Positions 40,095 to 52,236 of a DNA stretch of 64,000 nucleotides are shown here, piece after piece. Under the pieces are notes generated by a model that worked only from the letters and a program-made list of their open reading frames with translations, was not told where the DNA came from and did not search any database. Source of the stretch: Humulus lupulus (lineage: Eukaryota; Streptophyta; Magnoliopsida; Rosales; Cannabaceae); NCBI RefSeq assembly GCF_963169125.1, contig NC_084793.1, positions 45,627,578 to 45,691,577 on the forward strand, in the 5' to 3' direction. The translations under genes and the position numbers were made by a program. Positions within the stretch are counted from its first letter, which is position 1, and every line of letters starts with the position of its first letter.

Positions 40095-41288
40095 AGAAGC
40101 CAAATGTCTCAGTCTCACACTATTGAGACGAGGCAATCGGCAAGAAACTCGTCTCGAAACAACCATGCAACGAGTCATATCAGTGAAGGCTCGGGTGAAA
40201 CTAGATCAGTTAGTATATATGACCAGGAACGTAGAAACACTGGGAATCGAAGAAATCACCCAGATTTACGAGAACAACTGAACCATAATCGGGGGAATGA
40301 TAATCCATCAAACCCAGATCTAAGGGATCACCTCAATGGGCATAAAAACCTTGCGCTGAGGTGCGAAATTGGAGTTGTAATCAACGATAACCAGTTCCCG
40401 CTGCTTCAAGTAAGACCCCCCGTAGATCCAGTCCAAGAAAGGATTGAACAATTGGAAAGAGTGTTCAGGCTCTTATAAAACGAACGAGGTAGGGAACGGG
40501 ATGAAGAGTTCGATGAAGAACTCGAGCCCTTCGCCCCACATATTTCTAGCACCCCGTTTCCTCAGGGATTAAGAATTCCTCATGTCCCACCATTTGATGG
40601 GAATTCAGATTTGTAGAGTCATTTAAGCACGTTCAACACGATCATGCGAGCCAGTAATGTGGGCTATGAGCTCAGATGCATGCTGTTCCCAGCCTCGCTT
40701 ATGGGACCCGCGAAGAACTGGTTTGAGAAGTATAAGAGACATTCGATTACTTCTTTGGATCAATTATCAAGAGATTTCAAGAAGTAATTCAAGGCCATGG
40801 TCGGCATTAGGCCCGAGGCATCTGCCTTTACCAATGACCGGCAACAGTCGAATGAATCACTGAAAAGTTACCTCACGAGGTTTAATTTGGAAGTTGCCCG
40901 AGCTCGTGACGTCAACGACAGTGGCCATTTAATGGCTGTCCGAGCCGGGGTAATGCCTGGAAGTCCTCTTTGAGAGGATATGCAGAGGAAGCCCGTAAGG
41001 TCCCTAACCGAGTTCAATTGACAAGCTCAGAGGTTTGTTAATGTAGAAGAGGCAAGGTCAGCGTTAAATATGGCCTCTCAGCCCATAACTACAACAACAA
41101 ACACAAACTCTGCCTCGACCTCGGCAGATCCTACGACCTCAAAACCCCCTGGGGACAACCCTTCTAAAAGGAAGAAGAATGAAGGGAATAATCCCGAGGC
41201 GGAAGGGGGAAATAAGAAGAAAGGGGAAAGATATTTCTTCGTATACAAGGTGTATATCGAGCTCAATGAGTCTTAGGAGAATATCTAC
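40095..41288 (+). pseudogene. E3 gag, capsid part
   Basis: Continues gag after the solo LTR: LREQLNHNRGNDNPSNPDLR, the helix ERIEQLERVFRLL, GYELRCMLFPASLMGPAKNW and NESLKSYLTRFNLEVARARD. Stops occur at about 40477, 40615, 40786, 40971, 41020 and 41275. Several fit CAA, CAG or CGA changed by C-to-T, or TGG changed by G-to-A. The frame is mostly continuous, so point mutations rather than indels killed this part. Confidence 0.85.
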
Positions 41289-42224
41289 ATGGCTAATGAA
41301 AACCAGGTCCCTTTTAGACGGCCTGACCCCATGAGGAACCAAAAAGCGAAAAGAGACTCCAGAAAGTACTGCAGATTCCATAGAGATATCAGACATACAA
41401 CAGATGAATGCAAGCAATTAAATGATGAGATCGAAGGCCTGACCTCGAGAGGATATTTCAGGCAATATGTTAGGAGTCAAAACCCCAATCAGGCTTCCAC
41501 TAGCCAGAGGGCAGTAGCTACACCGCCTGCCCATAACAGCAACTCCCGAGCACGGGAAGATGGACGACCCCCTTTGATTGATGGAGAAGATGTCATAACC
41601 ATCTCGGGGGGACTACATATTGCAGGATTGGGCAGAAATGCCCAGAAACGATATGTGAATGAGCTAAAAACTAGTGATGGGTCTCCTTACGAACCCGAAC
41701 CCAGAGCTCCAAAACAGCAAAGGGTTGAATCTCAACCCATAACTTTTACTGAGGACGATGCGTCTCACGTACAATTCCCTCACAACGACCCGTTGGTCAT
41801 CACCCTTCAGCTTGCGAATAAGAGGGTACACCGGGTCCTAATTGACAATGGGAGCTCGGTCAATATCCTCTACAAGGACACTTTAGAAAAGATGGGACTC
41901 ACGCTTCGTGACCTAAAGGCTTGTGCAACAACGTTGTACGACTTTTCAGGAGAAAGGATTGCCTGTATGGGATCCATCGAACTCCCCGTAACCTTGGGAG
42001 ACTTTCCAGCCTCGACAACCAAGATGATGGAGTTCGTAGTGGTGGATCTTCCATCGGCCTACAATGTTCTTCTTGGAAGACTCGCCCTAGTAGGGCTGGG
42101 GGAAATTTCGTCCGTTAGGCACCTGGCCATCAAGTTCCCGACTTCTAGTGGCATCGGGACGCTAAAGGGAGACCAGCTCGCTGGCAGGGAATGTTACAAC
42201 ATTTTTGTGAGAGGGAAGAAGTAG
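41289..42224 (+). CDS. E3 nucleocapsid and protease region
   Basis: A 311-codon open stretch. Nucleocapsid YCRFHRDIRHTTDECKQLND, then SGGLHIAGLGRNAQKRYVNE, DASHVQFPHNDPLVI, the protease active site VLIDNGSSVNILY and FVVVDLPSAYNVLLGRLALV. It ends at TAG 42222-42224, where E1 has Gln. Compared with E1 the frame is well kept. Confidence 0.85.
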   Translation: MANENQVPFRRPDPMRNQKAKRDSRKYCRFHRDIRHTTDECKQLNDEIEGLTSRGYFRQYVRSQNPNQASTSQRAVATPPAHNSNSRAREDGRPPLIDGEDVITISGGLHIAGLGRNAQKRYVNELKTSDGSPYEPEPRAPKQQRVESQPITFTEDDASHVQFPHNDPLVITLQLANKRVHRVLIDNGSSVNILYKDTLEKMGLTLRDLKACATTLYDFSGERIACMGSIELPVTLGDFPASTTKMMEFVVVDLPSAYNVLLGRLALVGLGEISSVRHLAIKFPTSSGIGTLKGDQLAGRECYNIFVRGKK

Positions 42225-45200
42225 GCAAGTGCACAAACGCTTGTAGTAATTTAGAGTAAGTATGGGAAAGTTTTTGAAATAGACGAAGAGATCGATCCAA
42301 GAATAGAAGAAAGAGCTGACCTCGAGCCCCTAGAAGAACTCAATGAGGTCAAGCTCGAAGAGATTGATCCCCCAAAAACTGTGAAGGTAGGGAAAAACCT
42401 TCAAGAATAAACAAAATAGAAATTAATTTGCTTCTTGAAGAAGAACCAGGATGTTTTTGCATGGTCACGCCCTTAACATCGATAAGAGCTTCCCCCTGAA
42501 GCAACAAAAACGAAGACTCCTGGACGATGGCAGGAAGAAAGCCCTGAAGGAAGAGGTCGACAGGTTGAAGGCAAACCGATTCATACGAGATGGCTTCTAC
42601 CCGGATTGGGTAGCTAACCCGGTACCAGTTCCAAAACCTAATAGAACATGGCAGACCTATATCGATTACTCTGACCTCAATAAAGCATGTCCTGAGGACT
42701 GCTTTCCCCTACCTCGAATTGACCAGCTCGTAGATGCCACAGCCGGGCACGGACTTATGTCATTCATGGACACTTATTCTAGATATAACCAGATTTCCAT
42801 GCATGCCCCGGACCAAGATCATACGAGTTTTGTGACAGATAAAGGATTGTACTGCTACAATGTCATGTCATTCGGGCTCAAGAATGCTGGAGCCACATAC
42901 CAACGGCTCGTAAACACGATGTTCTCCAAAAAAATATATAATAACATGGAAGTGTATGTTGATGATATGTTGGTCAAATCAAAACATAACAATAACCATG
43001 TGGACGACCTTGAAGAATGCTTCGCCGTGCTGCGAAAGTACAACATGAAACTCAACCCCCAGAAATACTCTTTTGGAGTATCATCGGGAAAGTTCCTGGG
43101 TTTCATTGTGAATGCACGGGGAATAAAGGTTAATCCTGACAAGATCCAGGCGTTGATTGGCATGCCCTCACCTCGAAAGCATAAAGATGTCCAGAGTTTG
43201 ACTGGACGAATGGCAGCATTAAGTAGGTTTATCTCGAAATCTACAGATCGCTGTCTTTCATTTTTCAACCTTTTGAGAGGGGGCAAAAAATTCAAGTGGA
43301 CAGAGGAATGCGAGCTAGCATTCCAAGAGCTCAAGAAACACCTCACAGAACCTCCTATCTTGTCAAAACCTATCACAGGAGAAATTTTGTACCTATATCT
43401 CGCTACAACCGAGCACACCATCAGTGCCATGCTCGTCCGAGAAGACCAGAAGGTGCAAAAGCCAGTATACTATGTCAGCAAAAGGTTACTGAGGGCAGAA
43501 TCGAGATACCCCTTGATGGAGAAATTGGCTTTCAGCCTAATTCACTTGTCTCGAAAGCTCCGACCTTACTTTCAAGCATACCCCATCCATGTGCTGATTG
43601 AACAACCACTATGACAAGTCTTATCAAAGCCAGAAGCCTCGGGATGATTATTAAAATGGGCTGCTGAGCTCGGACAATTCGAGATCACTTATCGTCCGAG
43701 GACGACCATAAGAGGACAGGCCCTGGCAGACTTCATAGTGGAATGTACTGGAATGACTGACGATGAAATTATAACCCCAGCCCGCGAGCTGTGGAAACTT
43801 TATGTCGATGGGTCTTCCAACGAAAATGGATCGGGGACAGGAATCATATTGATCACTCCAACTGGAAGCCGATTTCACTTCGCCTTGAGATTTGACTTCG
43901 AACAACGAGGTTGAATATGAAGCTCTACTGGCAGGACTTCGAATAGCCAAGGAACTTAAGGCTAAAGCGATACACTGCTATAGTGACTCACAGTTAGTGG
44001 TCAACCAAAATTTAGGGGAATACCAGGCTCGCAAAACAAAAATGGCTGCATATTTAGAAAAAGCAAAAACAACACTCGAACATTTCGAGTTCTACACAAT
44101 AGAGCAGGTTCCTCGAGAACAAAATTCGAATGCAGACGCCCTAGCCAGGCTTTCCACATCCACCAAGGTTGATGAGCTGAATGTTGTGCCAATCGAGCAT
44201 CTGTCGATGCCCAGTATTAGCGAGCCAGAACAAGAAGATGTCTCCATGATCAACTCTAAGCCAACCTGGATGACCCCAATAGTTGAGTACCTTGAAACTG
44301 ACATTCTCCTAGCAGAATGGAACAAGGCTCAAAATCTGATGTATCAGATCCCCAGATACATTATTGTGGAAGGAAGGCTATATCAGAGATGATACTCTAT
44401 GCCACTACTCCGATGTGTGATTCCACCTGAAGCCAAAAAGATCCTAGAAAAGATACATGAGGGATTCTGTGGGGACCACGCTGGGGGGCATAGCTTATCA
44501 AAGAAAATTATATGCCAAGGATACTTCTGGCCCACTATAAAAGCAGACTCATTTGATTACGTCAAGAAATGTGATAAGTGTCAACGGTTCGCTACAATCC
44601 CACTAGCTCCACCTTCCGAGCTAACTATGATGACCTCCCCATGGCCATTTGCGGTCTGGGGAATTGACATCATAGGCTCATTGCCAACTGGCAAAGGTGG
44701 AGTTAAGCACACAGTAGCGCAGTAGATTATTTTACGAAGTGGATTGAGGCTGAACCTCTGGCAACAATTACCTCAAAGAAATTTTTGGAATTTGTGGTAA
44801 AAAATATAATCTGCCGATATGGAATGGCAAGGAAGATAGTATCGGATAATGGTACTCAGTTCGATAGTGAACTGTTTACCAATTTTTGTGAGAAAAATGG
44901 GATAATAAAGAGCTTTTCCTCTGTGGCTCATCCCTAAGAAAATGGCCAAGTCGAAGCTGTGAATAAAACCCTGAAGAGTTCGATGAAGAAGAAATTGGAG
45001 GAAGCTAAGGGAAAATGGCCTGAGGAGTTACCACAAGTTTTGTGGGGATATCGGACCACAGCTCGCACTTCAACAGGACATACTCCATTTTCTCTGGCAT
45101 ATGGATGCGAGGCTATGCTACCAATCGAGGTCGAAGTACCCACTATTCGTAGCCATGCTTTTGACCAAACCTTGAACCAATCTTAGCTCGAAGTAAGTCT

Positions 45201-45501
45201 GGACTTGATTGAAGAAATACGGGACGAGGCTCAGTTAAAAAATGCAGCATATCAGCAACGAGCTACTCGATATTTCAATAAAATGGTTCGGGACAGGAAA
45301 TTCGGATTGGGAGACTTGGTGCTGAGGCATGTGTTCCTAGCCACACGGGACCCAGCCGCCGGCGTGCTCGGACATAATTAGGAAGGGCCTTATCAAATTG
45401 AATCAGTTATCCGACCTGGCGTCTACAAATTGGCAAGATTAAATGGGGAGTTGGTACCACGAGCATGGAATGTTGAACATCTGCAACCTTACTATCAATA
45501 G
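42225..45501 (+). pseudogene. E3 reverse transcriptase, RNase H and integrase
   Basis: RT lies in one 387-codon frame (42451-43614) with KQQKRRLLDDGRKKALKEEV, NKACPEDCFPLPRIDQLVDA and active site YVDDMLVKS, ending at a TGA where Arg is expected (EQPL*QVL). RNase H (43892-44392) keeps [19 protein letters not shown] and NADALARLS. Integrase starts in frame at 44399 with HEGFCGDHAGG and CDKCQRFAT. Its core (WGIDIIGSLPTGKGG, then VSDNGTQFDSELF and [12 protein letters not shown]) is broken by a frame change near 44715 and stops near 44938, 45184 and 45379. The C-terminal part reaches TAG at 45499 (HLQPYYQ). The catalytic Asp missing in E1 is present here. Confidence 0.87.
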
Positions 45502-45719
45502 TATAGGAATGATGTTTCCTGTAACCGTGCTAGTTTATCTTTACTAAGCTTCTGTTGATAAATTGTTCAATTCTGAATAAAGTTCATTTTCGTTTCAATA
45601 TGCTGTATCTTTTGCAAACTCTCTTAATTTAATAACCTATGGTCACACTCATAGGATATTAAGGGGGCATTAGTGGTACATATATCGTAAGCTTGAAAAA
45701 TTAAAAAATAGCATACACG

Positions 45720-46114
45720 AAAATAATAGAAGTGTTTGGATATAACCAAATACGCGAGCTAAGATAGTTTGGACATAACCAAATTATTAAAGAATAGAAG
45801 TGTTTGGATATAAGCAAATACATGAGCTAAGATAATTTGGACATAACCAGATTTTTAAAAGTAAAGTGTTTGGATGTAATCAAATGCGCGAGCTAAAATA
45901 ACAAGATTGTTAATAGCAAAGTGTTTGAGTATAACCGAATGCGCGAGCTAAAATAATTTGGACATTAAAAGTAAAGTGTTTGGATATAACCAAATGCGCG
46001 AGCCAAGATAATTTGGGCATAACCAAAATATTAAAAAAGTGTCCGGATACAACTGGATACGCAAACCAGTACGATCTAGATATAACTAGATTGAAAATAT
46101 ATAAGTGTATGGAT
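45720..46114. repeat. E3 tandem repeat with hairpins at the convergent 3' ends
   Basis: About five to six degenerate units with period 60-70 bp contain GTGTTTGGATATAACCAAAT and TAGTTTGGACATAACCAAAT, the inverse of the E1 repeats. They lie between the end of pol (45501) and the end of the antisense gene (46631). The hairpins are weaker than in E1 because both arms have mutated. Confidence 0.75.
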
Positions 46115-46630
46115 TACGAACCAAGAACACGACCTAAATAGGTTTGGAACAAACCGACTAAAACTAATCCACAAAAAGATGGGATATGAATAAATCCACC
46201 TCAAATTAAGTCAAGATCGAGGCTAGAATATCTTGCAAAAGGATAGTTTCGACCTCATAACCTTGAGGAGCTACCTGAGGATGGGAAAAAGTAACTAGAA
46301 AAGCAGGATATAACTAAACTACCTGCCTTACACGCCATATAAGTACTTTCGAGTGCATGATAAAAGTAAGTTCCGACCTTGACAAGTAACGAGATCGGAC
46401 ACTGATACATCAAGTAAACTTTGCATGAATGTATTGAAACTCGAGCTTAAATCCACCATGTGTTTGTATGAATAAACAAACATTAAAGTAAAGTCAAATA
46501 TGGTATTGTAAATATCATAAGAAAATAGCTCTTTTACGAGCTATAAATTGTCTTAGCCCCAAGGGCATAAAAAAACAAAAGATAAAAACTATTACAAAGG
46601 CCTCAAAGGGACACAGCCCAGGATCGAGAT

Positions 46631-49389
46631 TTAGGAGGAAGGAGCGCCCTCCTTAGCCTTCTCAGCATCCTCCTTAGCCTTCTCAGCATCCTCCTGAGTA
46701 GCCTCCTCCGCATCAAGCCGAGCTTACCATTTAGCCACAAGCTCCTCCTCAAAAGAGCCCAGAAAGCTAGTATCGAGATCGGCGTTGCTGGTCCATATCC
46801 TGTACATGGCCAGGTTGACCGCCCGATCCTTCCTCTCCTTGAACTCTTCAAGAAGACGAGCCTTCTCGCCCTCCATTATCTCGAAGGTGGCTATTTTATT
46901 CTCCTCAAGCTTAGCATTGATCTTCTCGAGCTCCCCGAGCCTGGCTTTCAGCTTCTCAAGCTCCTCAACCTTGGCCTTCATCTGCTCGACCTCAGCCTCT
47001 AGCTTTGATTTTTCGGCCTGAAACTCGTCAGCGAGCTTGAGTTGAAGATTCTTCGACTCCTGAGCATAAGACATGCTCGAGTGGACCTCATTGTTCAGCT
47101 TGTAATTTAGCTGAGCAAAGGCAGTAAGGGACTAACACACAAAAAAATCCAGTTAGAACATATGCTAAGCATAGTTACAACAAATAATAAGGTGAGAGAA
47201 GTTACCGCAGCAGCGAGCTCGACACTCTTGTCATAAAGGGTGTTGCAGTCCCAAGCATTGTTCAAAAACTGCCACTGGGGAGCCTCAAAGCTGCTGATGC
47301 TCTGGACTACCCGAGATAGGACGTCTGAACCAAGTGTAGCCCCATGAGTCCCGGCAGCATTGTCGACGACATACTCATCAACATGAGTAAAAATCGACAA
47401 CAGGCGCCCTTTGGACGCTGGTTTCTTCGAAGGAAGGCCGAGTGTGGGGAGGATCTTGATGGCAGGAGGCAGGGGATGAGCATCTGTGGTGGAAGCATCA
47501 ACTTGGGAGGCAGGATCCATGGCCAGGCTCGTAACAATGGGAGTTGGGGGAGGAGGACTCTTCTCGGTCCTCTTAGAGACCTTAGCAGGTCGATCAGACT
47601 TCTGCGAGGCTCTCGGGCGCTTACTCTTCTTGGCCCCCTCACCCCTGGCGAGCACAATCACACCACATTATAAGAAATTTCAAGACACAAAAAGTTAGCA
47701 TAATGAAAACAGTCAAGGAATAAAAGGAAAAGTATTGAGGAACCTAACTGGAACTCTCGCACGATCTCGTGCTCGGCGACCATGTAATTCCCCCATCTTC
47801 GGAAGAGGCAGGGGGAGTTCTCTCCCTATACATGGAAGTCAACCTCGAAAGGTCCTTATAATCATTCGTCCCGTATTGGACGGCTATTCCATCCCAGACC
47901 TCGTTCAGACTATACATAGTACGTACTTCCCTAGCCAACTATCAAACCTATGAGCCCTCTTATCTACCCAAGACCATACATAAAAATTGTCCCTATCATC
48001 TGGGCACAAGATTAGGGTGTTGGGCTTATGTTTAAATAGCAAAGGAGACCATAAAGCAGAGCTAAGGATGACCGTACCTCTGTCACTCAAGCTCGGAGCC
48101 TCATCATTGGCCTTGTTGCCCGAGCACGAACTCCTAGGACGACGAGCAGGGGACCGTGCCTTAGAACTTCGCCTCAGAGAAAGGCTGCCGGTTGGAAGAG
48201 GCAAAAACTCCCACTTGGTGTACTTTTTGTAGGCTCTATCATCTGTGGATTGATCCTTCTCCAGGAGACCACAAGCTCGAAGATTATCTTCACGAAGAAG
48301 ATAAGACAGGGAGTGCCTACCATAAGGAAGTTGAAGCAAAGTCTCCTTATGCTCCTTCATCTCATTAGTGGGAGTGGAGCGATGATAGTTGGATGAAGAA
48401 TTGAATGTATTACGAGTGGTTCAAACCTAAATAAAAATTCGAGCATAAATAGAAAAAAAAAGATCGTATACTTACGGATTCACCTACACGAATAATATCT
48501 GGAGGGAGCCAAGCCGTCCGTCCAAAAGAACGCCAACTTGAAATTGGGGGGATGGTTCGGCAGGTCCTCGAAGATTTTCTTCTCCCTGGGATAGCTTGAG
48601 AGGTAGTAGAAGCCATCTCCTCCCTAAGCTCGGGAGGGGTTTCTTTTCAAGCAAAAGAGATACAAAATCTCTTTTGGTGAAGGTCCTTCCCACTTTAGCT
48701 CATGGTAAAGCGACCTCAGGGCTGACAAGACCCTATATGAGTTGGTCTGGAGTTGGAAGGGTGCGAGCCCAACATAATCCAGAAAGTACTTAAAAAAGGA
48801 CTTCAAGGGCAATAAGGCCCCTGCCCTCATATGCTCTTGGCTCCAAGCTGCAAGCTTCAACTTATTGTCAGGGTTGCCATTTCCTGGGGCATGGAAGCTA
48901 TGCTCTTTGGAAGTGGGAGCCCGATATCTCAGCGAGCCTGATAATCCTAGGCCGTGGCGTGCTAGGATGTTGGTTATCTGCCCCAATGAGGAAACCGAGC
49001 TCCAATAATGCTCGGCCTCAAAAAATTCTCCTCTCGAGGTGGGAATAGTGGTTGGCTACGAGGTAGATGGGGGATTTGATGGTTCTTCCATCAGTGAAAA
49101 TTTGAGATCACCTGACTTGAATGCGACCGTCACTTTAAGAATAGGGTCGAGGGGGATCGGTCTGGGCTCGGGGTCCGAGTCTGGATAGATCGCGACCCTA
49201 AGTCTTTTTCTCTTCAACCTCGTCAATTTGGCGTCGAGAGTGAGTTCAGATGTCCTCTTGCTCACACCTTAATTCGTGCTTCCGAATAAAGCGTTGATTC
49301 CGAGTAAAAGGTGACTCCAGGCTCAGAGCTGTCAGTGAATAAGGAATCGCGAAATTTGACCCCCACCGCTTTTCCAAATTTTGCGACAT
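46631..49389 (-). pseudogene. E3 antisense gene (transposon-like domain, Pro-rich part, coiled coil)
   Basis: The start is at 49389 (ATG directly after CTTGCTAA). The first exon has LTRLKRKRLRVAIYPDSDPE, GQITNILARHGLGLSG, AAWSQEHMRAGALLPL and ELKWEGPSPKEILYLFCLK, with a stop where E1 has Trp (near 48622). Middle exon 47905-48360 reads EMKEHKETLLQLPYG (track frame MKEHKE...), LPLPTGSLSLRRSSKARSPA and DRDNFYVWSWVDKRAHRFDS. The Pro-rich exon has KRTEKSPPPPTPIVTS and AGTHGATLGSDVLSRV. The last exon (to TAA at 46631) holds a coiled coil and AMYRIWTSNADLDTSFLGSF. Exon order is as in E1. Unlike E1, the TATA box and leader intron are missing. Confidence 0.75.
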
Positions 49390-49678
49390 TTAGCAAGAGA
49401 AGAAAAAGGGTGAGGGCCAGATGAACAAGAGATTAAGATTAAAAATCAAAATGGTCTGAGCTCGAAAGACGTGGAAGATGAAATGGAAGGGTGGCGGAAA
49501 AAAGGTGGCAGATGAAAAGACGTGGGAATGGTGCAAACATACTCAAGTACTTTGATCTTCCAATGCCTTCCTGACGCATGTCCACACTCGAGTACAGTTG
49601 ACGGTACAGTTTCCAAGAAGGGCAGTTCAAAAGTTTCCTTCTCATGGGATTCAAACTGATAATTTTGAGGGGGAAAAA
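49390..49678. other. E3 region between the antisense gene and the 3' LTR, promoter deleted
   Basis: Read on the minus strand, this follows E1 positions 12010-12180 and then jumps to the E1 sequence just upstream of the ATG (CTGGCCCTCACCCTT). About 750 bp of E1, including the antisense TATA box and leader intron, have no counterpart. The polypurine tract near 49661-49678 (TTTTGAGGGGGAAAAA) precedes the 3' LTR. Confidence 0.7.
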
Positions 49679-50495
49679 TGTTACACCCAGATTTCGAGAT
49701 AACAAGTTATGATCCCGAAACTGGGCTCGTCAGGTGTGAGCTTGAAATATATGCAGTCATCATATGGTCCAACCGTTAAACCTCTCTGAAGTAAGCCACG
49801 ACCTCGAGGATGTGTAACCTCGAATATTCTCTGAGCTCGCGACGGGCAATGGCACGACACTTGAATATATTTCTCACTGATTGTCTTCGGGCGAGATAGT
49901 TCAAGCTCGGGAAGTGCAAGCTTGGAGGTGATAGCATCGTCAGCATCTGCTTGTCCCGAGCACAGGTTAGGTAGTGAGGTCGTGACTGACTCATAGTCTT
50001 GACAGACTCAATGCCAATTGCTGATCTCGAAGATTTGATGAATCATCTGGGATAACCCATTATGTGTGAACATGTTTATTGTTGTACGATCCCTATATTT
50101 AAGAGATATCATTTAATTTGTTATCTGTTCCCGATCTTCATGGGACATTTCCGTGTATGTAGGAGATAATGCATTTAATAGCATTATGGTAATTGATTTA
50201 CAGAATATCTTCCTGAAATATGTGGGAATGAATTCTGCAACCTTCTCTATAAATAGAGATGGAAACACCATTTGTAGAGGACCGATTTCTGATTTCTTGA
50301 GAGAAAACTCTGGGCAACTCTTCTCTGAAAAGTTTCCAGAAAACTCCCAAGTCTTAATAACATAGACTTGTGGACTAGGCAGAATTAACTGCTGAACCAC
50401 GTAAAAATCCTCTAGTTTTCTTCTTATTTCATTTGCTCCAATATTTTATTGTTTAATTGCTTTACTATTTAAGTTGACGAAAAACGGCGTCAACA
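49679..50495 (+). repeat. E3 3' LTR
   Basis: 817 bp, the partner of 36500-37317. The small frames inside it on either strand are not genes. Confidence 0.92.
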
Positions 50496-50949
50496 TCATA
50501 CATATTATTTTTTTATCTTACAAATTTGTGTGATAGTTTGTTTTTTATCAAGTTATTGACACTCTTTTTTTTTCATCAAAATCACCAAAGGACATTGCGA
50601 GATATACTAGAAACTAAAAATAATTGATGCATATATACTACTATACACGCTATGACGTTTTCTATTATTATTTTATTTCTATTATTAATTTCTTTTAAAT
50701 ATTATTGTAGTTTATATATATATATGTCATGTAGCCATGTAAATATATATTTATGTTAATGTTGTATTTATATGTCATATATGTAGAGATTATTGATATA
50801 AATATTTATATATATTATAGAACTATAATTCATTCTATTATATATATATTTTAAAAATAGTGAACTAGTTTTCATTAAAATTATAGACAATGTTTATAAC
50901 TTTAAAATTAAGCAAATGTGTATTGCACGTTACTTCTACCTAGTATATA
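50496..50949. other. AT-rich flank of E3
   Basis: No gene. The end (GCACGTTACTTCTACCTAG followed by T, about 50924-50943) resembles a Helitron 3' end with CTAG before a T. No helicase is nearby, so this is a weak suggestion. Confidence 0.3.
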
Positions 50950-51780
50950 TATATATATATATAAATGAGAGCTTCAAGATGGTGTGACACTTTAAAATCT
51001 CTTCAGCTATTCTATCTATTTTCTCCTTTAATCTAGTTTTTTTAATTATACTCTACCTATTTTCTCCTTTAATCTAATTTTTTAATTCCTTTTTATTAAT
51101 AATTATAATAATATTAATTAATTCTAACTCTACTTCTTAACTACTTAATATAATTAAAAAATACTGTAAAAATAAAATTAATTAAAAATCTATATATCTA
51201 TATCTATATATATGAAGGAGAGTTTCAAAGAGATAACATGACACTCTAAAATCTCTTCAAATCACTTTTTTTATTTTCTCATCTAATTTAATTTTTTTTA
51301 TTCATTTTATGAATTTTAATTGCACATTTTCTTATTTTTTCTATTTAATCTAAAAAAAATATCTACAATAATGATAATTTTTTAAGATTAAATATATATT
51401 TTTTAGAAAAATTATAGGTAATAAAATCGTATAATAAACAGTATATATATAAATGAGAGCTTCAAAAAGATGATGTGACACTCTAAAATATCTTCAAAAC
51501 ACTCTTTTTATTCTCTCCTTTAATTTAATTTTTTTATTCATTTTAATTGCACATTATCTTATTTTTTTTTCTATTTAATGTAAAAACAAATATCTAGAAT
51601 AATGATCATTTTTTAAGATTCTCTAAAATCTCTTCAAAATACTCTTTCTATTTTCTCATTTAATTTATTTTTTTTATTCATTTTATGAATTTTAATTGCA
51701 CATTATCTTATTTTTTTTCTATTTAATCTAAAAAAAATATCTAGAATAATGATCATTTTTTAAGATTAAATATATTTTTT
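50950..51780. repeat. AT-rich repeat family, inverted relative to the 9-11 kb array
   Basis: Three starts of TATATATAAATGAGAGCTTC-like sequence (near 50955, 51205 and 51443) are followed by GATGATGTGACACTCTAAAAT-type words and CTCCTTTAATCTAATTTTTT. These are the reverse complement of the landmark sequences at 6065-6400 and 9045-10960. A further internal copy without the start lies at 51620-51780. Confidence 0.75.
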
Positions 51781-52236
51781 TAGAAAATTACAGAAGAGTA
51801 ATAAAACTTTATAATTATTTATAACCATATATAATTTATATATATTATATTTATTATTATTCCGAACTATACATATTATTCAGAATATATAATAATCCAT
51901 ATATTCTTTATTATTTATTTAAAAACGATTATAAGAACATTTGAATAGATCAATTAAAATTCTATAACAATTTTTTTAATTTAAATTTTATTAGATACCA
52001 CTTATTATTTTTTTTCTTCTAATTTATAGCTATTTAATTAATTTTCTAATAATTATATAGTTACAAAATAATTAAATAATTAATTAATAATAAAAATATA
52101 AATTATACTATTATCGAAAAAGTAAATCTATATTATAAATATCTATCTATATTTTAAATAACCTAAAGTATGGATTTAAATTATAGAAAGGAAAAAAATT
52201 AAAATATCTATAAAAATTAATCATTAAAAATGAAAT
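51781..52236. other. AT-rich intergenic sequence
   Basis: No gene or RNA seen. The last five bases, GAAAT (52232-52236), may be the left target duplication of the chromovirus LTR that begins at 52237. Confidence 0.45.

Larger units (their letters stand above)
36500..50495 (+). mobile_element. E3: Tat-like element related to E1, opposite orientation
   Basis: LTRs at 36500-37317 and 49679-50495 begin TGTTACACCC and end GGCGTCAACA. The flanking five bases are GCATA on the left and TCATA on the right, a likely target duplication with one change. Minus the nested solo LTR, length is about 12.1 kb. Gag-pol is on the plus strand and the antisense gene on the minus strand. Proteins are close to those of E1, but the LTRs are only partly similar, so E3 is a sister subfamily. 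The two LTRs differ at about 40 sites by eye (about 95 % identity). Confidence 0.92.
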
